Shown: positions 35,435 to 44,628 of the stretch, piece after piece
Layout of the letters: each line of letters opens with the position of its first letter
How positions within the stretch are numbered: position 1 is the stretch's first letter
Source: CAYMEV01 sp964389675 [NCBI: uncultured Candidatus Sumerlaeota bacterium]
GTDB lineage: Bacteria; CAYMEV01
Assembly: GCA_964389675.1 (NCBI GenBank)
Contig: CAYMEV010000005.1
Coordinates: 105,086 to 169,085 of the forward strand
Direction: 5' to 3'
Length of the DNA: 64,000 nucleotides
Translations under genes and position numbers: made by a program
Notes under the pieces: generated by a model
What the model was told of the DNA's origin: nothing
The model's database searches: none
Seen by the model: the letters and a program-made list of their open reading frames with translations, nothing else

Positions 35435-37279
35435 TTAATACCTCATGCTTTCATCAATCCATTCCATAAGGCTTATCTCAAAGCCTACAACAGGATTCGA
35501 CAGCTTGAAATTTGTAATAACGGAGGGATGTATTTCTCCAACATGCCCGATCTTTTCAAAATTCCCTTCTTTTTCGAAATAAATATCTCCCGATCTTCCC
35601 TCCAGGTAAAATGGGTAATTATTGGGTTTAATTTGCATGTTCTTTGATACTGCTCTGAACAGAACCTGTAATACTGCTCTAATATCAGAAAAGCCCACTT
35701 TTGAATCAATGATGGCACCAGCTATTTTCCTGATGTCTTTTGAGTTTGTTTCCTGTTGAGTGCATACCCTTGAAACATCGCCTATTTCATAGATCTTCTG
35801 CGGCAGGGGATTATGCTTATTATAGGACAGTGCATCAAGAAGGCCTGGAAGAAGAGTGCTCCTGACCAGTTCCTGCTCCACTGAAGCCGGGTTTTCTATT
35901 AGAACCGTGCTGTCATCAGGTTCAATATTCATGTTCTTAAAAAGCATATTCTGGTTGGTGAGAAACAGTGTATTCAGTTCCACGAATGAAAGGCCGTTGA
36001 ATATTTCCCTTATGGAATTTGAATATGATTCAACTGGATGCTCTTTTCCTTCTGTAACAGATTCTATCCTGCTTGGCAAAAGATTATGGTATCCGTACAT
36101 TATGGCTATATCTTCGTATATATCATGAGGATGCATAATATCGGACCTGTAAAGGGGTATACTTACCCTGATATTGTTATCATCAAGCCTTTCAGTCCCG
36201 TATCTGGCTTTTTTAAGAAGCTTATCCATAGTGCTTATATCTATACTAAAGCCTATAAGTTTATTACAGTCCTTTAAATTCACATCCATTTCCTCATTTT
36301 CAATAACAGGGGTTTTCCTGATATCGGATGATCTCATTTCAACCCTGAAGAGTTCAAGGCCTGGCTGCATCTCAAGCAGTGAACATACGAATGTGTTCAA
36401 AGTTTTCTCGACCTTATCTCTGTAAGGCCCTGTGACATCTATGAATATACTTTCTGTATCCATTCTTACCATTGTTTCCCTGGCATTTATGATTGGAGGC
36501 ATAGATAATACCTGGCCTGCTGCATCAATCTGAAGAGGATACCTTTCAAAATTCTCCAGCAGATATGAATATGCTCTGCCCTTAGGGTGCTTTTCAAGTA
36601 TCTCTGAACAGGACATAGGCCTCTTGTCCCACTCCGCAAAGGGAAGTGGATTGAACCTGAACTGGTGTTTATCAACAGTTGTATATTTTACTGGAAATTT
36701 AATACAGCTTAAATCATGCACGCCAATGGAGGCAAGTTTTCTGTTCCTTCCCATTGCCCAGTGGAGGTTCTCCTGAAGTTTCATAATTGATTTTATAAAA
36801 AAATCATCAAATCTGATATTCCTTATAACAGCACAGGAAACCTCAGGCCTGAAACTTTCAGGCCTGCTCAGTGATGGGTCGATCTCCACAATAAAATCAG
36901 AGTCATGATAAGGATATGATTTTAATCCAGTCTCAAGACCCATATACCCCTTCAGCATCCTTGATAGCCCTGCAACCTCAAAAAGGTCCGGCCTTACAGC
37001 AAGAAGCTCCATACGAATGACTTCCACAGGCTCTACCTGTACCAGTTTTTCAGGTGATTCGCTGTAGGAAATAAAGCAGTTATCGCAGTAGGAAGGTTTT
37101 CCTTCACTTTGCAGTTTCTCGATTATAAAACCGCATTCCCTGCACTGATATCTCTGCATGAAAATAATATCCTCTATATCAGAACCATTCTGAGCCAAAA
37201 TTTCAAGCAGGTCATTCTTTTCAATATTAACCCCCAGCCTTTTTTCAAGCTCATTAACAGGAATTGCTACTATAGGCAT
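35435..37279 (-). CDS. pheT: Phenylalanyl-tRNA synthetase beta chain, archaeal type
   Basis: Forms the alpha2-beta2 enzyme with PheS that charges tRNA-Phe. At 614 residues it is of the short archaeal/eukaryotic kind and lacks the C-terminal anticodon-binding extension of the roughly 800-residue bacterial form. Conserved stretches include VRPDLFEVAGLSRMLKGY near 93-110 and RSDIMHPHDIYEDIAIMYGY. Odd feature: a C46-x2-C49-x15-C65-x2-C68 zinc-ribbon-like insert near the N-terminus. AAGGAGG sits seven bases before the ATG, and the start overlaps pheS by ten bases. Archaeal-type PheRS in bacteria is known from spirochaetes. Confidence 0.93.
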   Translation of the reverse strand: MPIVAIPVNELEKRLGVNIEKNDLLEILAQNGSDIEDIIFMQRYQCRECGFIIEKLQSEGKPSYCDNCFISYSESPEKLVQVEPVEVIRMELLAVRPDLFEVAGLSRMLKGYMGLETGLKSYPYHDSDFIVEIDPSLSRPESFRPEVSCAVIRNIRFDDFFIKSIMKLQENLHWAMGRNRKLASIGVHDLSCIKFPVKYTTVDKHQFRFNPLPFAEWDKRPMSCSEILEKHPKGRAYSYLLENFERYPLQIDAAGQVLSMPPIINARETMVRMDTESIFIDVTGPYRDKVEKTLNTFVCSLLEMQPGLELFRVEMRSSDIRKTPVIENEEMDVNLKDCNKLIGFSIDISTMDKLLKKARYGTERLDDNNIRVSIPLYRSDIMHPHDIYEDIAIMYGYHNLLPSRIESVTEGKEHPVESYSNSIREIFNGLSFVELNTLFLTNQNMLFKNMNIEPDDSTVLIENPASVEQELVRSTLLPGLLDALSYNKHNPLPQKIYEIGDVSRVCTQQETNSKDIRKIAGAIIDSKVGFSDIRAVLQVLFRAVSKNMQIKPNNYPFYLEGRSGDIYFEKEGNFEKIGHVGEIHPSVITNFKLSNPVVGFEISLMEWIDESMRY

Positions 37280-38799
37280 ACAGGTACCTCCTTAAGCCAC
37301 TCAATATCAGATATGTATAAATCCTTTATAAATTCAATATCGTACTTAAACATGGCAATCCTTTCAAGGCCAAGGCCCCATGCAAGAACAGGCACTTTGC
37401 ATCCAAGCGGCTGCGTAACTTCTTTTCTGAATATCCCTGCACCCCCCATTTCCATCCAGTCCTTTTTCTTTGGGTTATAAACATATATCTCCACGCTCGG
37501 CTCTGTATACGGAAAAAATGCTGGCCTGAAATAGAATTTTGAAAATCCCATCTTTCTGTAAAAAGTGTCCAGAGTGCCAAGAAGATTCTGGAAATTTGCT
37601 TCTTCATCAATGATAATCCCGTCAACCTGGTGGAAAAACGGAAGATGCTTGTAATCAATAGTTTCACGACGGAAAACCTTGCCAACCAGGAAAACCTTTC
37701 TGGGAGGTTTAGGGTCAGAGTATAGAGACCTTATTGTAGCAGCTGTTGTATGAGTCCTTAGAATAGCATTTTTGCTCTTCTCAATGTCCCACTTGTATCC
37801 CCAGCCCCTGGACCCTGTGTCTGAGCCGTTCTCATGGACTTCTCGTATTTTTTCAATGACCTTTTCATCAGGTAATTTGCATTTGTCAGGATTTTTCAGG
37901 TAAAATGTATCCTGCATCTCTCTTGCAGGATGATCCTGAGGCTGGAAAAGCGCATCAAAGTCCCAGAATGCAGATTCAACATTGGTATATCTTATTTCCT
38001 CAAATCCCATCTCGACAAATATCCTTCTGACATTATTTACAACATTGGTCATGGGGTGAAGCTTGCCTGCCTGTATGGGGTCTGAGATATCATTGACATT
38101 ATACTCCTTGAACTCAACTTCCTTCCATTTTTCATCCACCAGCATGCCGGGGGTAAGATGCGTAACCTCATCTCTCATTTTTATGCCCTTTCCAACAAGC
38201 ATAACTCCATCCTGTGTAATAGAAGCATACCTGATCTTTCTCATTTTGAGGTTAAACCATTTGCTTCTGGGCTTCAGCAGTTCCAATGCCATATCAATGT
38301 CAAAAGAATCAATCTCATCTTCAAAAATACTTCCTTTACAGGCTAAATCTTTTATAAGCTTCTCATCTGCCGTCTCTGGTGGTTCAGTGTCTTTAATATC
38401 TCCGGAGATGATAATACGGCCTTTTTCGTTTATAGCCCACTTTTTCAAATCCAGAATCTTTAGAGTCTTGCCAATGATTTTTGTCCCGAGGCCACATGTT
38501 TCGCTGATTTCAGATACAGAACCTTCTCCCCCGAGTTTTTTCAGAGCTTTCAATATTGTCCTTTCAGGAAGCTCCGAAAGGTTATTATGCTCGTCATCAT
38601 ATCCTTTCCAGATAATCTCTCTTTTTTGATTCTCCGAAATACTGATATAGCCCATGTCCTGAAGTGTAAGCGAATCACCATATATCAGGGTTGAGGGAAT
38701 ATCGAGATGTTCTCCCAGATTATCAAGGCTTACACTCTCTTCTTTGGAATTATAAAGATAGTTAAGTATCTTATACTGTGATTTAGGAAATGATTTCAT
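37270..38799 (-). CDS. pheS: Phenylalanyl-tRNA synthetase alpha chain, archaeal type
   Basis: Catalytic class II subunit. It carries N-terminal winged-helix domains (about 1-160), as in archaeal and eukaryotic PheS, instead of the bacterial coiled coil. Catalytic motifs are VFRRETIDYKHLPFFHQVDG (motif 2) and GWGLGLERIAMFKYDI (motif 3; written here as GLGLERIAMF core), with GGAGIFRKEVTQPLG between. I chose the ATG at 38799, six bases after GAGGAG, giving 509 residues; the ATG eleven codons upstream lacks a ribosome site. It overlaps pheT by ten bases. The CPBP protease gene lies 123 bases upstream on the same strand. Confidence 0.94.
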   Translation of the reverse strand: MKSFPKSQYKILNYLYNSKEESVSLDNLGEHLDIPSTLIYGDSLTLQDMGYISISENQKREIIWKGYDDEHNNLSELPERTILKALKKLGGEGSVSEISETCGLGTKIIGKTLKILDLKKWAINEKGRIIISGDIKDTEPPETADEKLIKDLACKGSIFEDEIDSFDIDMALELLKPRSKWFNLKMRKIRYASITQDGVMLVGKGIKMRDEVTHLTPGMLVDEKWKEVEFKEYNVNDISDPIQAGKLHPMTNVVNNVRRIFVEMGFEEIRYTNVESAFWDFDALFQPQDHPAREMQDTFYLKNPDKCKLPDEKVIEKIREVHENGSDTGSRGWGYKWDIEKSKNAILRTHTTAATIRSLYSDPKPPRKVFLVGKVFRRETIDYKHLPFFHQVDGIIIDEEANFQNLLGTLDTFYRKMGFSKFYFRPAFFPYTEPSVEIYVYNPKKKDWMEMGGAGIFRKEVTQPLGCKVPVLAWGLGLERIAMFKYDIEFIKDLYISDIEWLKEVPVCL

Positions 38800-38922
38800 C
38801 GCCCGCTCCTCATAATATTTACTTATGACCATGCTGTAGAATATTTTAAGACTTCAGATATTAATAGAATATTATGAAATGTAAATATAAATTCTGAAAG
38901 CGTATGGCAATACAAAATGAAC

Positions 38923-39636
38923 CTATGCTGATAGAGCCCCTAATAACAAGGGGATATTTCCTGTAGCATGCACTATAAAAGCATATATGAAATTATTGTA
39001 TTTTTCCTGGAAGTAGCCTGCACAGATACCCAAAATTATTGCATATGCCACAATCATTAGTACAAAAAATGGGGAAGCCCCGCTGCTGAAAAGGATCAAA
39101 TGACCCAGTCCGAAAAGAGCACCGCTGATTAAGACCGGCAAGCTCAATCTAATTTTAAGAAAGCTGATTCCTTTTTCTGCAAGAGGCTTAAGTGTGTTTT
39201 GCAAAAAACCGCGGAATAAAAGCTCCTCACAAAAGCTTGCAGTAATAAAGACAAATATGAAGGCCTGTATTAAACTTAGCTGAGAAGGTGAATCCGGGGC
39301 AACAGCTGCAGGATTGCCGGAATCCGGCAGGAATGATGAAGCTATCGAAAAAAATGCTGAAGCAAGGACCTGAAATAATATCAAAAGAATTATAGCAGTA
39401 AATACTGATATTGCTAAGTATTTCAGTTTTGGTAACTTAATCATAAAAAAACCCCTGGTTTTTCTGCTATACAGAAATATAAATACCATGGAGAGAAGCA
39501 TCATACTTATCTGGGTGTAAAATGATACAGGGATAAATTTGCTCTTAACAGGCAGATATACTGCAATAAATGTTGAAAACAGATATATCAGAACTGTCAG
39601 GACCAGGCCTGATATAATCTTAAATCCGTCCTTCAT
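38923..39636 (-). CDS. CPBP-family intramembrane protease
   Basis: A 237-residue integral membrane protein with about seven helices. It has the CPBP (Rce1/Abi) signature: EELLFRG (Glu-Glu...Arg) in SFCEELLFRGFLQNTL near 137-152, GLGHLILF with the second His, and a late HATGN. Such proteins are Rce1-like glutamic intramembrane proteases, some acting on prenylated or bacteriocin-like peptides; the substrate here is unknown. GGAGG precedes the ATG. It diverges from malQ across a 167-base gap. Confidence 0.87.
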   Translation of the reverse strand: MKDGFKIISGLVLTVLIYLFSTFIAVYLPVKSKFIPVSFYTQISMMLLSMVFIFLYSRKTRGFFMIKLPKLKYLAISVFTAIILLILFQVLASAFFSIASSFLPDSGNPAAVAPDSPSQLSLIQAFIFVFITASFCEELLFRGFLQNTLKPLAEKGISFLKIRLSLPVLISGALFGLGHLILFSSGASPFFVLMIVAYAIILGICAGYFQEKYNNFIYAFIVHATGNIPLLLGALSA

Positions 39637-39803
39637 AAACTCTGGCCTCCAGTATCTTCGAATTCAGGTCTGAATTGGAAATATACCTTCAATAAAAGGG
39701 AATTTCAATCAAAATAATTATAATTGAATGACTAAATTATCTATTGACTGCCGCCATGTTTTAAAATAGTTTCTTATCTCAGTTAATGCGATAAGGTGCT
39801 TTT

Positions 39804-41288
39804 ATGAAAAATAGCAGAAAAAGCGGGGTACTGCTTCATCCTACAAGCCTGCCCTCCAGGTATCCAATCGGGGATCTTGGTAAGAATGCATACAGGTTTA
39901 TTGATATCATCAATGATGCCGGTTTTACATTATGGCAGATACTTCCTGTAAATCCTGTGAACCACGTTAATTCACCCTATATGTCCTCATCATCTACTTC
40001 TTTTAATGAACTGCTGATTGACCCTGAGATTCTGCTGAGAGATGGTCTGATAGATAAAATCCCTGAATATCACAAGACAGGCAGAAAGAACTTTGTGGAT
40101 TACGATTCTGCAAGAGAATTCAAGAAAAGGATCATTCTCTCCGCATATAACAGGTTTGACAAAAACAACAAAGATTTCAGGAACTTTTGCTGTAAAAATG
40201 AATATCTTGAAGATAATGCTGTTTTTGCCCACCTGCTTGATAAATATAAGGCAGACTGGTCCAGGTGGCCCGCATCATGCATGTATGAAAACATTAAAGA
40301 TTTAAGAAAGAAATACAGGGATGAAGTAGAGGTCTACCTGTTCGGGCAGTATATAGTACAGGGCCAGTGGAAAAGACTTAAAAATTATGCAGAGGGCAAG
40401 GGCCTGAAAATAATTGGTGATCTGCCCATATATGTTGATTTTAACAGCTGCGACGTCTGGGCAAACAAAAGTATTTTCAGCCTGTCCAGCAGAACTGGCA
40501 CACCTAAGGAGGTCTCAGGGGTACCCCCTGATTATTTCAGCAAAGATGGACAGTTATGGAATAACCCATTATATAAATGGTTCGATAATAAGCAGATAAA
40601 TAAGAAGCTTATGTCCTGGTGGTATCTGAGAATAAAATTTCTTCTGAATTTCGTAGACATAATCAGGATTGACCATTTCAGGGGCTTTATTAAATACTGG
40701 GCTGTAAAATATGGAGAGAAAACTGCAAAGAACGGACGATGGAGAAAAGGCCCGGGAAAAAGGTTTTTCGAGCTTCTTTTTAATAAAACCGGTAAATTTG
40801 ATATTATAGCGGAAGATCTTGGCATAATAACCAGGGATATTGAAAAAACCAGGATTGACCTGGGTTTCCCTGGAATGAAAGTACTTCAGTTTGCTTTCTC
40901 GGACCCTTCCAATACATATCTGCCGGTAAATTTTGATAACACAGATTATGTCGTATATACAGGTACACACGATAACAATACTACCCTGGGATGGTATAAG
41001 AACGATATTTCAGAAAAACAGAAGCATTTCTTAAATCTCTACACTCAAAGGGATGTTACAATAAAGAATGCATCGCATGTACTAATCTATTGTGCACTCT
41101 CATCGACAGCTAAATGGGCTGTAATACCTGTGCAGGACCTGTTGAATCTGGACGAAAACCACAGGATGAATATTCCTTCAGTAGCTGAAAAGAACTGGTG
41201 CTGGAAAATGGAAGAGTCTGATCTTGATAATCTTCCTGCTGAAACATACAGAAATATCAATTTAAGCCTTAATAGATACAGCCTATAG
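39804..41288 (+). CDS. malQ: 4-alpha-glucanotransferase
   Basis: GH77 amylomaltase that transfers alpha-1,4-glucan segments during maltodextrin and glycogen use. A 494-residue enzyme with the family stretches GVLLHPTSLPS, WQILPVNP, GDLPIYVDFNSCDVW, GVPPDYFSKDGQLW, the nucleophile Asp in IRIDHFRGF, the acid Glu in IIAEDLG, and the transition-state Asp in YTGTHDNNTTLGW. It stands alone; no other glycogen genes are in the window. A TTGACT at 39744-39749 could be a -35, but the -10 at 17 bases (TAGTTT) is poor. Confidence 0.95.
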   Translation: MKNSRKSGVLLHPTSLPSRYPIGDLGKNAYRFIDIINDAGFTLWQILPVNPVNHVNSPYMSSSSTSFNELLIDPEILLRDGLIDKIPEYHKTGRKNFVDYDSAREFKKRIILSAYNRFDKNNKDFRNFCCKNEYLEDNAVFAHLLDKYKADWSRWPASCMYENIKDLRKKYRDEVEVYLFGQYIVQGQWKRLKNYAEGKGLKIIGDLPIYVDFNSCDVWANKSIFSLSSRTGTPKEVSGVPPDYFSKDGQLWNNPLYKWFDNKQINKKLMSWWYLRIKFLLNFVDIIRIDHFRGFIKYWAVKYGEKTAKNGRWRKGPGKRFFELLFNKTGKFDIIAEDLGIITRDIEKTRIDLGFPGMKVLQFAFSDPSNTYLPVNFDNTDYVVYTGTHDNNTTLGWYKNDISEKQKHFLNLYTQRDVTIKNASHVLIYCALSSTAKWAVIPVQDLLNLDENHRMNIPSVAEKNWCWKMEESDLDNLPAETYRNINLSLNRYSL

Positions 41289-41367
41289 CCTGCAGGCAAG
41301 AATATTTGGAACTAATCAGCCTGAATAGTGTATAAAAAAAACAAAATCTTTATAAGAGGTGGGTCTT

Positions 41368-42312
41368 ATGATCGAGGTTGAAAACATTTCGAAAAGCTAC
41401 GGGGATACTTTGGCGGTTGACAATATAAGTTTTTCAGTAGAAAAAGGCGAAGTTCTTGGATTCCTCGGGCCTAACGGTGCCGGCAAAACCACCGTCATGA
41501 AGATACTGACATGTTTTTTCCCGCCTGACAGCGGTAAAGCCAGCCTTTTCGGATATGATATATCCGAGAACCCCGGTGAAATTAAAAAGCTGATAGGGTA
41601 CCTCCCTGAAAATAATCCTCTCTACGATGATATGGGAGTCTATGATTATCTTAATTTCATTGCGGATATCCGGGGCATTGAGAAGGCAAAAAAACAGAAG
41701 AGGATTGCTGAAATGGTTGATATTTGCGGGCTTAACCGAGAGATTTTCAAAGATATACATGAACTGTCCAAGGGTAATAAACAGAGAGTAGGATTAGCTC
41801 AGGCTCTGATGCACTCCCCGGAGATCCTGCTTCTCGATGAGCCCACATCAGGCCTTGACCCTAACCAGATTGTTGAAATCAGGAACCTTATTAAGGAAAT
41901 TGGAAAGCAGAAGACAGTTGTCCTTTGCACGCATATTCTGCCCGAGGTTGAGGCTGCCTGCAACAGAACAATCATTATAAATGAAGGCAGGGTCGTAGCC
42001 CAGGGAACACCTGAGGAAATAGCACAGAAAACAATGGGAAACATCATTGTATATACTACCCTGAAAGGAGATCTGAGCAAACTGCAGGAATCTCTTGAAA
42101 ACATAAAAGGTATCATTTCTGCAAAACATATAAAAACATATGGCATTGACAGGCACCAGTTCATCATAACAACAAATCAGGAGGAGCATACATGCGAAAA
42201 AATCTTTCTGATGGCAAAGGAAAAGAATTATACCCTATCTCAGCTTCATACTGAGTCTTCATTTGAAAAAGCGTTTTCAAAACTTACAATGGGAGGCAAG
42301 AAATATGAATAA
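41368..42312 (+). CDS. ABC transporter ATP-binding subunit (GldA-like)
   Basis: A 314-residue ATPase of the NatA/GldA branch. Walker A GPNGAGKTT is near 34-42, the signature is LSKGNKQRVGLAQAL, and Walker B ILLLDEPTSGLDPNQ. The C-terminal 90 residues are the regulatory extension seen in this branch. I chose the ATG at 41368, five bases after AGGTGG, over a GTG nine bases upstream. The next three genes (permease, GldG-like, DUF4340) form the conserved four-gene set found in many Gram-negatives. The cargo is unknown. Confidence 0.92.
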   Translation: MIEVENISKSYGDTLAVDNISFSVEKGEVLGFLGPNGAGKTTVMKILTCFFPPDSGKASLFGYDISENPGEIKKLIGYLPENNPLYDDMGVYDYLNFIADIRGIEKAKKQKRIAEMVDICGLNREIFKDIHELSKGNKQRVGLAQALMHSPEILLLDEPTSGLDPNQIVEIRNLIKEIGKQKTVVLCTHILPEVEAACNRTIIINEGRVVAQGTPEEIAQKTMGNIIVYTTLKGDLSKLQESLENIKGIISAKHIKTYGIDRHQFIITTNQEEHTCEKIFLMAKEKNYTLSQLHTESSFEKAFSKLTMGGKKYE

Positions 42313-43021
42313 TAAACCGGTTTTATGCATATTCAAAAAAGAACTGAAATCATACTTCTCATCGCCTATTGCCTATATATTCATCACCCTTTTCCTGATC
42401 GTTACCAATTATCTGTTTTTCATGGATTATTTTCTTCTCGAAGATGCCAATATGAGATCTTATTTTTCATTCCTGCCATGGATCTTTCTGCTTTTCATAC
42501 CAGCAATATCCATGAGACTTGTTGCAGAAGAAAAGAGGCTTAACACAATAGAGGTGATGCTGACTCTTCCGATAAGCGACTGGCAGTTTGTTTTCGGAAA
42601 ATATTTGAGCGCCCTGGCATTTCTTGTTATAGCAATTTTTCTCTCCTTTCCGATAGTGCTGGTGCTTTATTATACCGGCAGCCCGGATATAGGGCCTGTT
42701 ATAGGGGGCTATCTGGGAACGGTTTTTATGGGTGCTGCCTATTTATCGATAGGATTATTCATCTCAAGCATAACCAGGAATCAGATAATAGCCTTTATAG
42801 TATCGGCTATAATAATTCTGCTTTTTCTTATAATTGGATTGCCAATGGTTCTTTTCAGCATACCGTCGTGGCTCATACCCGTATTCAAATGGCTGAGTTT
42901 CTATGATCATTTCATCTCTATATCAAGAGGCGTAATTGATATGAGGGACATAGCCTACTATATTTCAGTAATATTTATTTTTCTGATTCTTACCTATAAT
43001 TCTCTTAAAAACAGGACATAA
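42305..43021 (+). CDS. ABC-2 type permease (GldF-like)
   Basis: A 238-residue membrane protein with six helices, beginning with CIFKKELKSYFSSPIAYIF and including RLVAEEKRLNTIEVMLTLPIS, which is a typical coupling segment of ABC-2 permeases. I chose the ATG at 42305, eight bases after GGGAGG; it overlaps the ATPase gene by eight bases. The permease works with the preceding ATPase and the following GldG-like protein. Confidence 0.9.
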   Translation: MNNKPVLCIFKKELKSYFSSPIAYIFITLFLIVTNYLFFMDYFLLEDANMRSYFSFLPWIFLLFIPAISMRLVAEEKRLNTIEVMLTLPISDWQFVFGKYLSALAFLVIAIFLSFPIVLVLYYTGSPDIGPVIGGYLGTVFMGAAYLSIGLFISSITRNQIIAFIVSAIIILLFLIIGLPMVLFSIPSWLIPVFKWLSFYDHFISISRGVIDMRDIAYYISVIFIFLILTYNSLKNRT

Positions 43022-43034
43022 AGGAGGGAAATAA

Positions 43035-44612
43035 ATGGCTTCCAAAGCATCAAAAGAAAGACTTTTATTTATATTCCTTGTTATCGCCATAATACTGATA
43101 TTCAATTTTATTATTAATAAAAAGGTTATAAGGCTTGATCTCACTGAAGACAAGAGGTATACCATATCGGATTCAACCAGAAAGATACTCTCCGGGCTGG
43201 ATGACATCGTTAATATTGATGTATATTTTTCTACTGATCTCCCTCCTCAATTCCGGGGACTGGATGAAGAGATCAGAAGCCTGCTTGAGGAATTACAGGC
43301 TTATGCAGGAAGGAACCTTAATATTGAATTCCACAATCCAAAAGAAGACCCTGAAACAGAATATAAGCTCCAGGCCCTGCAGATACCGAAAGTAAGAGCC
43401 AATATCATCGAGAAGGACAGAGCTCAAGTGGTAGAACTGTATCTTGGAATGGTGATCTACTACCAGGATCAAAAAGAAGTAATTCCTGTAGTACAGAATA
43501 TAGCCAATCTGGAATATGACATCGTCTCAAAGATAATAAAGGTCAGAAATGAGAAAAAGCATAGTATAAAGCTTGTATTGGACCCCTCAAGATATCAGGG
43601 CATGCAGGCCCAGATGATGACCCATAATATACTGCAGGCCATGCTTGCAGAAAACTTTCAGTATGAGGCTGTCCCGTTTGAAGAACTATCGGCCTTTGAT
43701 GAAACGGATCTTTTAATAATACTGCCCATAGAAAAGCCATCAGAAGAATTTTTGTACAATCTTGACCAGTACCTGCTGAAAGGAAAATCAGCGATCTTTT
43801 GTGCAGGGGGAATGAAAATACACCAGCAGACCATGATGGCATCTCCTTATGAATCTGAAATCCTGCAAATGCTTAAGCATTATGGAATTTCAGTTGACGG
43901 TTCACTGGTACTTGATAATTCAAACTCCATGGCCAGTTTCAGGACTGAATTTGGATTTTATTCAACACACTATCCATTCTGGGTAGCCTTAAAGCCGGAC
44001 AATATTGACAGGACAAATCCGGTTACAAGCAGTCTTGAAAGCCTTATCCTTCCATATGTATCGCCCGTTACGGTCATATCAGAAACTGATGATGACATGG
44101 CTGTCTCCAGCAAAATTCTGTTCAGATCAAGCAAAATGTCATATAAAAAATATTCTCCCATAAATCTGAGCCCGAAGCAGGATTATGAATTCAGAAGGGA
44201 TATGAACGGAAATATAAGCCTGGGCATTCTTTATGATAAGCCATTGGTATCCTACTTTTCAGGACGGGATATTCCCTCTCCCAACAGCTCTGATTTTATG
44301 GAAGAAAGCATCACAAACAGTAAAATTGCTGTTATAGGGTCTGAACATATCCTTTATGATTTTTTTCTCCAGATGAATGAAAACAATATTGTATTTCTGC
44401 AAAACATTGTGGACTGGTACACGCTCGGTGAAGAATTAATAGGCATCAGATCAAAGCAGATAATCCAGAGGCCCGTTAAGGACCTTAGGGACTCTGAAAG
44501 AGTATATATAAAATGGATTGCAATCCTCGTAATTCCATTAATATTGCTTATATTCGGGCTTGTCAAATATACTGTCAAGAAACATTCCCGAAAGTTAGCC
44601 ATGAAAAGATAG
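43035..44612 (+). CDS. GldG-like ABC transporter auxiliary protein
   Basis: A 525-residue protein with a membrane helix at each end (about 9-28 and 493-513) and a large extracytoplasmic part between them. The N-terminal domain has the family pattern RLDLTEDKRYTISDSTRKIL and VNIDVYFSTDLPP; the middle has the ABC-type GldG region (YDIVSKIIKVRNEKKHSI). In Bacteroidetes GldG belongs to a gliding-associated ABC complex, but the same set occurs widely without gliding. AGGAGG precedes the ATG. Confidence 0.87.
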   Translation: MASKASKERLLFIFLVIAIILIFNFIINKKVIRLDLTEDKRYTISDSTRKILSGLDDIVNIDVYFSTDLPPQFRGLDEEIRSLLEELQAYAGRNLNIEFHNPKEDPETEYKLQALQIPKVRANIIEKDRAQVVELYLGMVIYYQDQKEVIPVVQNIANLEYDIVSKIIKVRNEKKHSIKLVLDPSRYQGMQAQMMTHNILQAMLAENFQYEAVPFEELSAFDETDLLIILPIEKPSEEFLYNLDQYLLKGKSAIFCAGGMKIHQQTMMASPYESEILQMLKHYGISVDGSLVLDNSNSMASFRTEFGFYSTHYPFWVALKPDNIDRTNPVTSSLESLILPYVSPVTVISETDDDMAVSSKILFRSSKMSYKKYSPINLSPKQDYEFRRDMNGNISLGILYDKPLVSYFSGRDIPSPNSSDFMEESITNSKIAVIGSEHILYDFFLQMNENNIVFLQNIVDWYTLGEELIGIRSKQIIQRPVKDLRDSERVYIKWIAILVIPLILLIFGLVKYTVKKHSRKLAMKR

Positions 44613-44628
44613 GAGGTTATATACAAAT

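Noticed and set aside
39744-39772. Promoter for malQ
   Set aside because: TTGACT is good but the -10 at correct spacing is TAGTTT (3 of 6) and the better TAAAAT is only 12 bases away.
41288-41297. Perfect palindrome GCCTGCAGGC right after malQ
   Set aside because: Too short for a terminator stem with loop and has no T-run; likely chance.
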